64,000 bases of DNA from Chloropicon primus (taxonomy: Eukaryota; Chlorophyta; Chloropicophyceae; Chloropicales; Chloropicaceae), in NCBI GenBank assembly GCA_023205875.1, contig CP060770.1, positions 246,501 through 310,500 on the forward strand, read 5' to 3'. The position numbers and the translations under genes were made by a program. Of the stretch, positions 20,150-29,635 are shown piece by piece (positions within the stretch are counted from its first letter, which is position 1; every line of letters starts with the position of its first letter). Below the pieces are notes generated by a model. It did no database searches. It was given only the letters and a program-made list of their open reading frames with translations, and had not been told where the DNA came from.

Positions 20150-21088
20150 TCAGTCCATCCACGTTCCTTGGCACGGAAGAAAGCAAAAACGTACCACCTC
20201 GTGAGGGGCTTGTTGCCCAAGGGAGCAGCGCTGCTGGTTCTGGCCCCTCATCAGCATCTCCCTCGCGGTCGTGAACCCAGCTCTCGGGACGGCCGCTCCA
20301 CCACTCTGAGAATTGAAAGTGAAGTCCTCTTCCTCTTCATTCTCGGAGGCGGCTCTCGCTCGATGGCTGCCCCTCGCCGCACTGCTGGCAGCACTCGCTC
20401 CGCTCCACCTTCTCGATCCGTCTGCTCTCCCACCTTCCCTCCCGACTGGGCTTCCACCGCTCCTGTCCGGCAAGTTACTCAGGTGGTTGGTGAGGTCCAA
20501 CTCAGGCCCCTCCCCCGCCAAGTCGCTCGGGTCGTTGCCGTGATTCTCCTCCGCGAGCCGCAGCATAAACCCCGCGCTGTCGTTCAAGTTTGCAGTCATT
20601 GGCGAAGCACTGCCAACCGGTCTCTGTGGAAGCTTCCACTGCGGCGATTTGAGCTCCAAACGAGGGAAAAGCATCTGAATCACGTTCCAAAGCGCCGAGT
20701 TCACCGCAAACAAGTTCTCCTTCTCTTCCTTGGTCGCTCGCGCCAATACCTTTCTGCACTTTGGACACTCCACAGTCTCCTTCCCTTGAGTGAGACACGT
20801 CTTCTGCAATGCCTTGATGCAGTTCTGACAAAAGTTGTGTCCACATGGAGTGGAGCATGGCTTCACACATACCTCAAGACAAATCCCACAAGTCAACTCT
20901 CCCTTCAAGTCACTGATGCACTTCAACCTGGATGGCGTAGCCAAACAAGTTCCTGCTGCTGTTGTTGGATGATTCATCGAATCCTTCCTGCAGGATGAGA
21001 GAGAGAATGGCGTAGGAGTCACACAATCGTCGAGCACGACGCTTCGACGAGAACGCTTCGAAGACGTCGACGTTGGCGTCGTGAACAT
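20150..21088 (-). CDS. RING-finger protein, probable E3 ubiquitin ligase
   Basis: A C3HC4 RING is visible at residues 67-111 (C67, C70, C82, H84, C87, C90, C108, C111) with the typical PCGHNFCQNC centre. After it comes KENLFAVNSALWNVIQMLFPRLEL, the helix often seen after RINGs of BRCA1/BARD1- or ORTHRUS/UHRF-like proteins, but no BRCT, SRA or PHD follows. The remaining about 170 residues are low-complexity. The start ATG 21088 was chosen because the upstream 33 codons of the open frame look like leader DNA. The stop is uncertain if a 3' intron exists. E3 activity is inferred from the RING only. Confidence 0.75.
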   Translation of the reverse strand: MFTTPTSTSSKRSRRSVVLDDCVTPTPFSLSSCRKDSMNHPTTAAGTCLATPSRLKCISDLKGELTCGICLEVCVKPCSTPCGHNFCQNCIKALQKTCLTQGKETVECPKCRKVLARATKEEKENLFAVNSALWNVIQMLFPRLELKSPQWKLPQRPVGSASPMTANLNDSAGFMLRLAEENHGNDPSDLAGEGPELDLTNHLSNLPDRSGGSPVGREGGRADGSRRWSGASAASSAARGSHRARAASENEEEEDFTFNSQSGGAAVPRAGFTTAREMLMRGQNQQRCSLGQQAPHEVVRFCFLPCQGTWMD

Positions 21089-22121
21089 CTTCCCCAATGG
21101 AATCCAAAAGGAAAAAAAAATCCAACTTGGATTCCCAAAGCAATGTCTTGAGAGATTCGAAACCAATGAGGTCAAATGAGGTACCAATGGAAAGGTCTCG
21201 AGTCAAGGAATCGTTTTGTGTAGCGCTTTGGACCACCTCTTGCCGTCCTTGTCCTCGAAATTGCTCCGAAACCTCTCCGCTTTTTCAAAAACTCTGCAGC
21301 TGTCTTCCCCCCTTTTTGGTTCCTGGAGACCAACGGCCATATGGGTGCACTCATCCCACAGAAACGTTTCAGCCCGTTTTGAGGCCAAAGGGGGTGGAAA
21401 GAAAGGCAAAGGACGCGCAACAAGGAGCGTATCGGCGCGAAGGGATCACGCACGTCCATGATACGTTTCACGAGCATTCCAAAGACCGCTCACTCGAAGC
21501 GGTTGGCGTCGTTTTGAGGTATTTATAGCCTAATACTTTTGGGAAAAGTTTCAGCCCGTTTTGAGGCCAAAGGGGGTGGAAAGAAAGGCAAAGGACGCGC
21601 AACAAGGAGCGTATTGGCGTGAAGGGATCACGCACGTCCACGGTACGTCTAACAAGCATTCCAAAGACCGCTCACTCGAAGCGGTTGGCGTCGTGGTGAA
21701 GGATTTTGTCGCTGACATCTACATCTAGTCGTGTGTCTGTCATACAGAGTTGGAGCCAACCCAAGGTGAGTGGGGACGGGGGTGGAGGGCAAGGGGGAAG
21801 AGGTGGGACGGTGGAGTTGGTCACCAACAGGTGTGATCACTCGTGTCACGAGTTCTCGAAAGGGGCGCTCGCTCGAAGCCGTTAGCGTCGTTGGTGAAGC
21901 AGTTTGAACTAATACTTGGAGTTGTTGTGTTCCCCTCGCAGCAGGGAGGGTAAGCTTGCTGCAAGCAGGCTGGAGGAAGTCCGCCATGAGGAGAGCAGAG
22001 GGACGGAAGCCGCTTGGCAGGAGAAGTGGATGCGATCCCTGCAAGCATTAGGTCGGGAGCCTTGCCGTTGTTTCATCCATCCCATCCTTCTGGTGGGTGA
22101 AGTGCTTGGGGGGAGAGGTGG
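21089..22121. promoter_or_regulatory. Divergent flank RING protein / WWE-like orphan
   Basis: About 1 kb of non-coding DNA with a duplicated 150 bp block and three elements of the CTTTCGA/TTCCAAAG family, all oriented toward the plus-strand gene. Small open frames here fall inside the duplicated block and are not called. Confidence 0.5.
21362..21696 (+). repeat. Direct duplication of about 150 bp, period 182 bp
   Basis: The block beginning TTTCAGCCCGTTTTGAGGCC at 21367 recurs at 21549 with only a few changes, and runs through CCGCTCACTCGAAGCGGTTG to about 21513 and 21695. Each copy ends with the recurrent promoter-like element (TACGTYT...GAGCATTCC, GCTCACTCGAAGCGGTTGG). A third, diverged element is at 21841-21896. 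Confidence 0.9.
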
Positions 22122-24038
22122 ATGACGAAGAACAAAAGCAGCAGAAGCAGGCCTTCGAGTCGTAAGTCTTCCCGTGGACGTGTGACCGCAATGCCGAGCT
22201 CCTCGTCCATCGACGTGAAAGAGAAGCTTCACCAGACACATCTGAAGAAGATAGTCGTGCCGCTGGACGAGGAACACGAAGAGAGTTGCGACATGCTCAG
22301 GACGAACTGTTGCAACGCTTTCTTTCATTACCTTGCGGACAGAATCGAACAAGTGTACGATGTAACCGACAAGAATCGGGAAGCCACAGCCAACGCTTGT
22401 GGCATCAGTGACGGCAGTGCGAAGCCAAAGAAGTACAGAAAGGTTCGGACCAAGTTGAAGCTCCAGATCCCGATGACGTGCATGCGGAGGAATGGCGGCT
22501 TCTCGCTTTTGTACACGAACGAAACAAGCGGCTGCTTGGAACTCAAGATCTGCATGACAAGGAAGACGTTGCACAAGTGCTTTGCTTCGTTCGGCTGCCA
22601 CGATGGCAGGGCAGTGGCTGCCGTGGCAAAGCAGCAGGACACGAGGAACTCGAACACGAGCGCAGGAGTGCGCGTGGGAAACCTTGCATCGATCTTAGGC
22701 TTGCAGCAACCAACAGCAACAGCAGCAGCAGTGAGAAGTGACGAGGCCGGGGAAGGTGCTGGAAGTCAGGAATGTTTTGACTTTTCGTTTTGGACGAAAG
22801 AGTCCATCCTGCAGCAGTACGTTCCGTCCAAGGGACCAAGCAATACACTGTACCGGGTCTCGTGGCAACAATCCTCCTCCTCCTCGTGCACTCCCCGGCC
22901 CTCAAAAGTCTGGAAGCTCTCATCGCTCCTGCCGTCGGCACAGCACCCTCTGGTTGACGTCTACAGCGCCAAGAAGTGCAGTATTCAGGACGTGAGCGGG
23001 AAAAAGTTCGTACAAGGCGCCGTCGAGGTCACAGCAAGGTTTGCCAACAGCATCGAAGCGATCTCTTGCCGTGGACCCAAGCGCATCAAGGTGGTCGAGA
23101 TGGTGCTGGACTTGGTCCTGAGCGATGCCGAGGACTGGAACGTGATTCAGGTGAAGGCAATCAAGTGCGCCAGCATTACCAGCGCGTCGAGGAGGACCAC
23201 GGGGACTCCGAGCAAGTGCTTTGGTGATTATTGCGGGAGATTGAGCTTGAGAGAGAACCAATTCAGCGCAGCGGGGTACAAGCCCGCGTCCTCACCCCAT
23301 GGCAGGAAGAATGTAGTGACAGTGAGGCCCTTCATGCACAACAACAGCGTGAAGCCAGGATATGGGACCCTCTCGCTTGCTGCCAAGAAGAGCGGGGGCT
23401 TTGTCTTGTGCGAGGAAGAGAACGATCCGAACGACAAGGTCTACTTCAAGATTCCGTACAAGTTGATCCTGAACGACAGGTCGGGCGTGTACCGCGAGAG
23501 CGACAACACGGTGAAGTGGATGTACAAGAGCGAGGGCGAGGACAGGTTCGGGCGCTCGGAGTGGGAGACCTTCAAGAGCGGCGAGTCCACGCTTATCGAG
23601 GATGCTTTCCAGAAGGGGTGCAAATTCTTCAGACTTCGCGAGGGCGCCTCGATCTCCTTCGTGGAGGAGAAGATGGAGTGCCTTGGATCCCATCACAACA
23701 CTCCTCCTCCGTGCTCAAGGGATGCCGTGACGCACGACATTAAGAGGCACCCACCCTTCGTGACCCAGCAGTACATTCTGGATCGAAGCAAAGCGTCAAA
23801 GGAGAAGGCATCTGCCGTGGTCAAGAATAACGAGGGGGAGTTCTCGCCGAGCAAACCCAGATCGCCCCTCCGGTACGTTGACGGCAAGCCCTTCGTTCGA
23901 CACCTTGGCGTCTCCGTGGCAAGGCCCCCTGACCTGGAGAAGAAGAAGGTCTACGACATGGTCACCGTGTGCAGAGATTGTTACAGAATCTACTTGTGCA
24001 AGGAGCACATGAAGCTCCAAGGTATGCTGAGAGAATGA
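22122..24038 (+). CDS. Uncharacterised protein with a WWE-like C-terminal segment
   Basis: 638 aa, single exon. I do not recognise the family. The first about 25 residues are Lys/Arg/Ser-rich. Residues about 455-515 (from VKWMYKSEGEDRFGRSEW through STLIEDAFQKGCKFF to ISFVEEKM) fit the WWE pattern: aromatic-X-Y, W-x-x-F, acid-IE-x-AF-x-x-G, and a final I-x-F strand. WWE domains bind ADP-ribose polymers or act in ubiquitin ligases. The C-terminus has MVTVCRDCYRIY, a CxxC motif I associate with some flagellar proteins of protists. Another start at ATG 22191 is possible. Function is unknown. Confidence 0.7.
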   Translation: MTKNKSSRSRPSSRKSSRGRVTAMPSSSSIDVKEKLHQTHLKKIVVPLDEEHEESCDMLRTNCCNAFFHYLADRIEQVYDVTDKNREATANACGISDGSAKPKKYRKVRTKLKLQIPMTCMRRNGGFSLLYTNETSGCLELKICMTRKTLHKCFASFGCHDGRAVAAVAKQQDTRNSNTSAGVRVGNLASILGLQQPTATAAAVRSDEAGEGAGSQECFDFSFWTKESILQQYVPSKGPSNTLYRVSWQQSSSSSCTPRPSKVWKLSSLLPSAQHPLVDVYSAKKCSIQDVSGKKFVQGAVEVTARFANSIEAISCRGPKRIKVVEMVLDLVLSDAEDWNVIQVKAIKCASITSASRRTTGTPSKCFGDYCGRLSLRENQFSAAGYKPASSPHGRKNVVTVRPFMHNNSVKPGYGTLSLAAKKSGGFVLCEEENDPNDKVYFKIPYKLILNDRSGVYRESDNTVKWMYKSEGEDRFGRSEWETFKSGESTLIEDAFQKGCKFFRLREGASISFVEEKMECLGSHHNTPPPCSRDAVTHDIKRHPPFVTQQYILDRSKASKEKASAVVKNNEGEFSPSKPRSPLRYVDGKPFVRHLGVSVARPPDLEKKKVYDMVTVCRDCYRIYLCKEHMKLQGMLRE

Positions 24039-24101
24039 CCCCGCCGCCGCCGCCGCTTGTTGCCCGACGGCGAGTGCAACCAACGATGAAAAAAACCTGT
24101 A

Positions 24102-25088
24102 TTATACAATTCTTTCAATCTCCTTGGCGTAGTACAAGGTGTTCTTAATCAATGCCATCGAGTCAAGCTCCACGCTCTCCGAGGCGGCCTCGTTCTTGAA
24201 CAGTATGCGGTCTCCTTCCACCTCCCAATCGCTCTCCTTGGCGTAGTCGAGAAGAGCCTGCTTTGTGTCGAAGCGCATGATCTTCTGCGCCTCCGCTATT
24301 GTCAAGGAGTTGTACGCCTCCTCGCTGCAAGCGCAGATCTCGTCCCTCACCGTCTCGATAAGCTTCTCCGCGAACGGCACGTACAACTGGCTCGGGCAGT
24401 CCTTGGACGAGTTCAAGATCTTGTTGTACGCTCCCTCCATGTGAGACTGCTCGAGCTGGATCACATACTTGATGTAAGGCGAACTGTTCTGCACGTGAGG
24501 AGGGATAGTCTCGAGCTCGGTGTGGAACTCCGCTATTCTGTTCTGCACCAAAAGCCTCAGCAAGTTCAACCCTCTCACCACGAGCTCCTGCTCCGATGGC
24601 GGCACCAGATCCTTCGTGTCCGTGTAGTACGTGTTCAGCTGCAAGAAGTTCCTCTCAAACGCTGCTTCATCTCTGAACTGCACGGAGCAAAGCACAGCTT
24701 GTTCGAGACACTCTCTGCCAAGAAGGATCTCCTCTTGAGCGGTAGCCGTCTTCTCAAAACGTGGAGGCAATCCGCGCAAGTTCGTCAAGTGAAGCTTGAT
24801 CTCCACAAGAGTCTCCTCGCACAAGGACGCCTTCCCTTTCGACGCCTCGGCCTTCGTATTCGTGACGAGAACAAAAGTATGAATGAGGTCAGTCCATCAA
24901 CGACACGGCACTAGATCACGCTCGAGGAAGGGAGGAAGATGGCCACGAAAGGGCGCGAGACTTGGCAGGATGGTAGATCGTGAGCATCTCCTTCGATTGA
25001 TGTGCGCCATGATCGGTTCGGGTACCTCCTTGTCTCTTACCTTGAGCTTCTCAAGAAGGCGCTTTCCTCTCTGCAAAACGTTCGCCAT
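24102..25088 (-). CDS. RPN12: 26S proteasome regulatory subunit RPN12 (PSMD8), two exons
   Basis: Lid subunit of the 26S proteasome. Exon 1 (25088-25041) encodes MANVLQRGKRLLEKLK, exon 2 runs 24851-24102; the 189 bp intron is GTAAGA...CGAAG, phase 0, and the product is about 265 aa, matching the family. Strong plant-like blocks: LRGLPPRFEKT, FLQLNTYYTD, GLNLLRLLVQNRIAEFHTEL, LEQSHMEGAYNKIL, and the end YYAKEIERIV. It has a PCI-domain core. A longer start at ATG 25130 (14 more residues) is possible. The acceptor is weak and is the least certain point. Confidence 0.9.
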
Positions 25089-25149
25089 CTCGTGAGTTCT
25101 CTCTGAATTTAAAAACTCGATCACCATCATCTCATCGTCGTCATCAGAT

Positions 25150-25450
25150 CAGGGGGGAGGAGGAGGGGACCTGGCAACATGATGAGAAGATGGGCGACGA
25201 AGGAGGCAAGGGATGCCAAAGTGAAGAGTGATCAGGGATAGTACGTCTCACGGGCTTTCGGTGGATCGGTCATTCGACCTGTTTGGTGGCCTGAGTCGTT
25301 CACGAGAGCGTGATTACGAGGATACATCATCTGAGGAGGAGGAGGGGACCTGGCAATACGATGAGAAGATGGGCGACGAATGGGGCGAGGTATGCCAAAG
25401 TTAAGAGTGATCAGGGATAGTACGTCTCACGGGCTTTGGTTGGATCCAAA
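25150..25450 (+). repeat. Direct duplication of about 110 bp, period 179 bp, upstream of RPN12
   Basis: The block GGGGACCTGGCAAC... at 25165 recurs at 25344 with a few changes, and continues through AGTGATCAGGGATAGTACGT to the CTCACGGGCTTT element (25251 and 25430). The first copy goes on with GGATCGGTCATTCGACCTGT TTGG. These two elements are the only copies in the window that point away from the nearest start codon. Confidence 0.85.
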
Positions 25451-25606
25451 GTCCGCCGAGTTTGACGCCCCGAGTCGTCTGGAAACTCCATAGCGAGGAG
25501 GAGAGGTGCAGCGGACTCCCCCAGCACCCGCGGTCGTCGCCAAGCGTACTACAGAGGCTGCGTCGGTGAGCTCAAAAGTGAGAGACATGATTACGATTCC
25601 GTGTTT

Positions 25607-26510
25607 TTACGTCTGCGACACTTGAAGCTTTTCGCACGTTTGTTCCAGGACAGAAATAAGGGATTCCTCCGTGGTGTCCCTCTCCTTCTTTTCCCCTTCA
25701 AGCTCCTTCTGCAGGTGCTCCGCAATGTCCGAAAGCATCCTCAAGATCGCCTCTTCGAGCTCCTCCCTCAAGTGCTTCTCTTCCAAGATTGCAGTCTTCA
25801 GTCTGTTTGTTACGTCTTGCCTCTTCCTCGCCACCCTCGCTTCCATACCATCCCGCTCGGACTGAAACAGGTTCAGGGAAAGAGCAAGCAAACGCGGTCA
25901 GCTCAGCTCCGAGGAGGCTGCAGACCCCAAGACACGCACGCACGCACGCAACCCCCTTACAGCAGGGGTCACTCACTCACTCACTCACCTTGAGACGGTT
26001 CAGTTTCTCTTGCAGCAAGGGAAGGTCCTTCTCGGCTACCGTGGCCATATCCCTCCTTGCTTCGTCCAGGAGACCCATCTCCTTGACGAATTCTGCCCTG
26101 AGAGACCCCGTGGCCTCGTCCAAGACCTTAGAGACGTAAGCCTCGCTCTCCTTGCGACTGATGGTGACTTCCTTTAGCTCGTGTGCCAAGTTCTGTTGCA
26201 AGGTCTTGATACCACCCAAGTATCGACTGAGGAGGGCCTCCCTCTCCTCCCTCTCCTCCCCTATCAGCTTCTCGATGCCGTACACCTCGGTCTGGACATC
26301 TCTGGACACTGCAGTCTCTTGCTGCCCAACCTCCACGATCCTCTCCTCGGCGTGCAACAGCTTTACCTCCAAAGCTTCTGTCCTCTTTTGACTATCCAAC
26401 TCCAAGTTCGCTTGCAGAGTCTCAAGCCTTTGGGACAGGGCCAGTATCCTCTGCCGATGAGGCTCTCGGTCAACCTCCTCGTAGGTGGACGAGTAGGACG
26501 GGGGCGTCAT
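25607..26510 (-). CDS. SF-assemblin / beta-giardin family protein, two exons
   Basis: Coiled-coil protein that forms striated microtubule-associated fibres in the flagellar roots of green algae (SF-assemblin) and other protists. Exons 26510-25989 and 25861-25607 join over a 127 bp intron (GTGAGT...TTTCAG) in phase 0, giving 258 aa, close to the family's 270-280. Nearly the whole product is heptad coiled coil after a short SSTY head, with the characteristic RILALSQRLETLQANLE opening and no proline in the rod. The open frame extends 10 codons upstream of the ATG. The assignment rests on length and rod pattern rather than a catalytic motif. Confidence 0.75.
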
Positions 26511-26690
26511 GGTCGTGATGCACTTCCTTGGCCTCCTCACTGCTCACTGCTCACTGCTCTCTCTCTCTCTCTCTCTCTCTTTCTTAAAGTGTCCAAGTAG
26601 GTGCTGCTATGAGAACATTATTTCATCAACACCAACTGGACAAGTGGAGGGATGACGTGAGGAGGCGATGGATGGATGGCGATGGATGGG

Positions 26691-27935
26691 TCAATCGACA
26701 TCCATGACACCGAATGAGTCTATTTCCCTTTCCCCTACATCTTCCTCCTCTGTGGTCTCTTCTTCGTCGGAGTACGTGGAAGAGGCCACGTCACCGTAAT
26801 CATTTCCCCCCTCTCCCTCGTTCTTCTCGTCGTTGGGCAGCGCGAGGGCGTCCCTCCGAAGGCCCCAAAAGCATTCCAGCTGGGGTCCCCCTCCCTGTGA
26901 GCACCGGGTGAATCTCCAGCCCAAGTGGTTGCCACAGTGGTCGCAAACGGCGATGGTCCACGCGTAACCTGGAAACCACGAGTGTGCTGTCTCGGGGCCG
27001 CCTTGGAGATCGACTCCTTGCACCTCATGAATGGTCACGATATCGTGGAGCGCGCCGTGGTTGTTCACAAACACGCCCGTTGCGCCTTCCCTGTTCATTT
27101 TGAAGATGTCGCTGCTCGTCGCGACTCGCCTGTGGCACCAACAGCAATTGAGCTGCTTCCTTTCCAGCATCTGCGTCATCCATTTCATCTCCCTGAGGAG
27201 CCTCAGGCTGCAATGCCGAGCCTCGAGCAGTCTCTGCTGCTTGTTGGCGTTCAAGGGCAGCCTGGCAGCGACAAAGAAGGAGAACTGGACAGGGTCGTCC
27301 ATGAGTAGTGAAAGCTCCGCGTTCTCACCGCCGTGGTCCGGGAAGAGGTCTGCGTACAACCTCTCCACCTCTCTCAGCATTCGCCAAGCGTCGAACGGCC
27401 TGTAGAAATCCTTCGCCCAGAAGGACGAGGACTCGCGGACGTGGCGAGGAATTCTGTTCGGGGGCTCGTCCTCCAGTATGGTGACCCCGCACCTCAGAAG
27501 CCCCGACCGGTCTACCCGGATCATCGAATCCAAGGAGATGTCACGGATCTCGAACCTTTGGTGCGCTCTCACCAGTATCGAAGTGCCCCCTCCCCCGTCC
27601 TCGCCCCCCTCGGCGTTCACGTCCCCCACCTGCAAGAGCTCTACCGTGCAGCCCACCCGCGACGACAAGTTGAAGTGAAGCATGCCAAAAAGCCTCTTGT
27701 ACGGGTTGGGCGCGTTGAGAACCGATTCCATGAGCAAGCGCGCCCTGTCGGACGGCATTATCAGTGGACAGCACTCCCCTGGGAATATCACCGTCCTCTG
27801 CATGGGATAGATGGACAGCTCCGTCCTCGTTCCGGCTTGAAGGCACGAACCGTTTCCGCTCCCGGCGCCGTCCACGTCCCCCGTCTGACCCAAGTAAGCA
27901 TGCCGGTGGCTTGCCTCGCCCACCGAGGCCTCCAT
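26691..27935 (-). CDS. CRBN: Cereblon-like CRL4 substrate receptor (Lon-N plus CULT domain)
   Basis: CRBN is a substrate receptor of CUL4-DDB1 ubiquitin ligases. The 414 aa single-exon product has a Lon N-terminal-like region (ELSIYPMQRTVIFPGECCPL, about residues 38-250) and a C-terminal CULT domain (about 265-390). The CULT zinc ligands are CCWCHRRV and CDHCGNH. The tri-tryptophan pocket that binds cyclic imides in human CRBN is preserved by context (HSWFPGYAWTIAVC and LGWRF). An acidic Ser/Glu tail follows. The upstream region contains a duplicated block with CTTTCGATTGATACCTCG elements on the gene's strand. Confidence 0.9.
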   Translation of the reverse strand: MEASVGEASHRHAYLGQTGDVDGAGSGNGSCLQAGTRTELSIYPMQRTVIFPGECCPLIMPSDRARLLMESVLNAPNPYKRLFGMLHFNLSSRVGCTVELLQVGDVNAEGGEDGGGGTSILVRAHQRFEIRDISLDSMIRVDRSGLLRCGVTILEDEPPNRIPRHVRESSSFWAKDFYRPFDAWRMLREVERLYADLFPDHGGENAELSLLMDDPVQFSFFVAARLPLNANKQQRLLEARHCSLRLLREMKWMTQMLERKQLNCCWCHRRVATSSDIFKMNREGATGVFVNNHGALHDIVTIHEVQGVDLQGGPETAHSWFPGYAWTIAVCDHCGNHLGWRFTRCSQGGGPQLECFWGLRRDALALPNDEKNEGEGGNDYGDVASSTYSDEEETTEEEDVGEREIDSFGVMDVD

Positions 27936-28049
27936 CGATGACCACGATCGAATCCCTTCCCCTCTCGACCTGTTCTCTCTCCTGAAAGGTCAACCAGGAG
28001 GACTACTGCCACGGGGCATGGCGCCTGTTGGACTGATGCTGGAGGGGAT

Positions 28050-28300
28050 GATGTCAATGAAGTCGCCACCAGCGTCCCAAGTGGCGTCAAAATCGGGCAA
28101 ACGAGGTATCACTCGAAAGCATGGAGACCCACGATTGATATCTGTAACGTTCTCGGGCTCTCACCGCCGTTCCTTTCGTCCAGGGGCGTTACAAACCGAG
28201 TCCTGCACCAAACTTAGAGGTGTTGACGTTGATGAAGTCGCCACCAGCGCTCCAAATCGCGTCCAAATCGGGAAAACGAGGTATCAATCGAAAGCCAGGA
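28050..28300 (-). repeat. Direct duplication, period 175 bp, upstream of cereblon
   Basis: The blocks at about 28054-28122 and 28229-28297 share AGTCGCCACCAGCG, ATCGGG..AACGAGGTATCA and TCGAAAGC with scattered changes. On the minus strand each ends in GCTTTCGA.TGATACCTCG TTT, facing the cereblon start codon. Confidence 0.85.
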
Positions 28301-28710
28301 AGATCACTCACCACCTTTAACGACTCAAATTGAGCTCTTACCACCGTTACTTCTGTTCAGGAGCGTTACAAACCCAGCCAAAGGCTTCACTCCCTCTCTC
28401 TCCTCCTCCTCCTCCGGGTCTATCATCGAGTGTACCAAATCTGTACACTCCAACGGAGGTATCTATTATATAGTGTACCGTACACTACAAGTAAAATTCG
28501 TCGAGAGGCGGTACAATGAGTGTTAAGATCCCATATGATGTATGACGTCTTGTGAAGAATCTTCTGGCGGCGCTGAAAAACGCGTTTTCGTGTGGGTTCC
28601 TCTCTCTCACTGTGTTTGAGGCAGGACTCGCGCAGGGAGAGAGTGTTTATTGGCTTAGTTTCAGAACGAAGTCTTCCATCCATCACGTCGTGTGACCTAT
28701 CATTGGAAAC

Positions 28711-28750
28711 TACGTTTCACGAGCTTTCGATTGAGTGGTCCCTTGCTCCA
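28711..28750 (+). promoter_or_regulatory. CTTTCGATTGAGTGGTC element upstream of GAR1
   Basis: It reads TACGTTTCACGAGCTTTCGA then TTGAGTGGTCCCTTGCTCCA, 110-150 bp before the GAR1 ATG in gene orientation. It is one of the clearest copies of the family. Confidence 0.5.
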
Positions 28751-28859
28751 TTACGTTATCATTGAAGTACCGTGATTGGCGTTTCAAGGTGTTGAGTCTC
28801 TTGGGCATCCCTTTTTTTGAGGAGGAGCGGATAGTTTCTGTTTCTTTTGTTCGTGCGTT

Positions 28860-29498
28860 ATGAGGGCACCGATGGGACGTTACGGCGGCGGAGGCGGCAG
28901 AGGTCGAGGTGGAGGAGGTTACGGTCGCGGAGGTGGAAGGGGTGGTCGTGGTGGGTACGGTGGACGCGGTGGATACGACCAGGGTCCACCTTCTCAAGTG
29001 ATTGAGGTTGGAACCTTTTCTCATGCTTGTGAGGGTGAAGCTGTGTGCAAGCTTACGATTAAGGACAAGGTGCCTTACTTCAATGGATATATATTTTTGG
29101 AGAACAAGACGCAGATTGGCAAGGTGGAAGAGATCTTTGGTCCCATCAACTCTGCTATGTTCACGATAAAGATGCAGGAAGGTGTGGTGGCGACGTCGTA
29201 CAAGGAGGGAGACAAGTTTTACATCAGTCCGGACAAGCTTTTGCCCCTGGATCGCTTCTTGCCCAAGCCAAAGGGATCGGGCGGTGGGTCCCGCGGAGGA
29301 AGAGGGGGAGGAAGAGGAGGAAGGGGAGGAAGAGGAGGTGGAAGAGGAGGAAGAGGGGGCTTCGGAGGTAGAGGAGGAAGGGGAGGCCGGGGAGGAGGGT
29401 TCAGTCCTCGCGGTGGGAGAGGAGGGTTCAGCCCTAGAGGCAGGGGCGGATTTGGTGGAAGGGGTGGGGGAAGAGGAGGAGGTGGTGGAAGGTGGTGA
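28860..29498 (+). CDS. GAR1: H/ACA snoRNP subunit GAR1
   Basis: Core protein of H/ACA ribonucleoproteins, which pseudouridylate rRNA in the nucleolus and belong to telomerase in some lineages. The 212 aa product has the standard layout: N-terminal RGG box, a central six-stranded Gar1 fold (residues about 45-130; [45 protein letters not shown] cut here into two blocks, [16 protein letters not shown]), and a long C-terminal RGG box. Length is normal. The upstream flank carries a CTTTCGATTGA element. It is convergent, 137 bp away, with the next gene. Confidence 0.97.
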   Translation: MRAPMGRYGGGGGRGRGGGGYGRGGGRGGRGGYGGRGGYDQGPPSQVIEVGTFSHACEGEAVCKLTIKDKVPYFNGYIFLENKTQIGKVEEIFGPINSAMFTIKMQEGVVATSYKEGDKFYISPDKLLPLDRFLPKPKGSGGGSRGGRGGGRGGRGGRGGGRGGRGGFGGRGGRGGRGGGFSPRGGRGGFSPRGRGGFGGRGGGRGGGGGRW

Positions 29499-29635
29499 AA
29501 AGGTGATCTCTTTCTCGGCAACTGTATTTCCTACGACGACGATTAATCCAACCAAGAAAAGATCCGAACGAAAACCTAAACTCTGTAAATCTACGCTAGA
29601 ACTGCTTTCTGAAAAAAATGTCGCCGTGTGGTGCC

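Larger units (their letters stand above)
27936..28859. promoter_or_regulatory. Divergent flank cereblon / GAR1
   Basis: About 920 bp of non-coding DNA. It holds a direct duplication near cereblon (GCCACC... at 28065 and 28240), two GCGTTACAAAC motifs (28185 and 28363), an AT-richer stretch with a TATATAG near 28462-28468, and a plus-strand CTTTCGATTGAGTGGTC element 110-150 bp before GAR1. No RNA gene was recognised. Confidence 0.5.
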
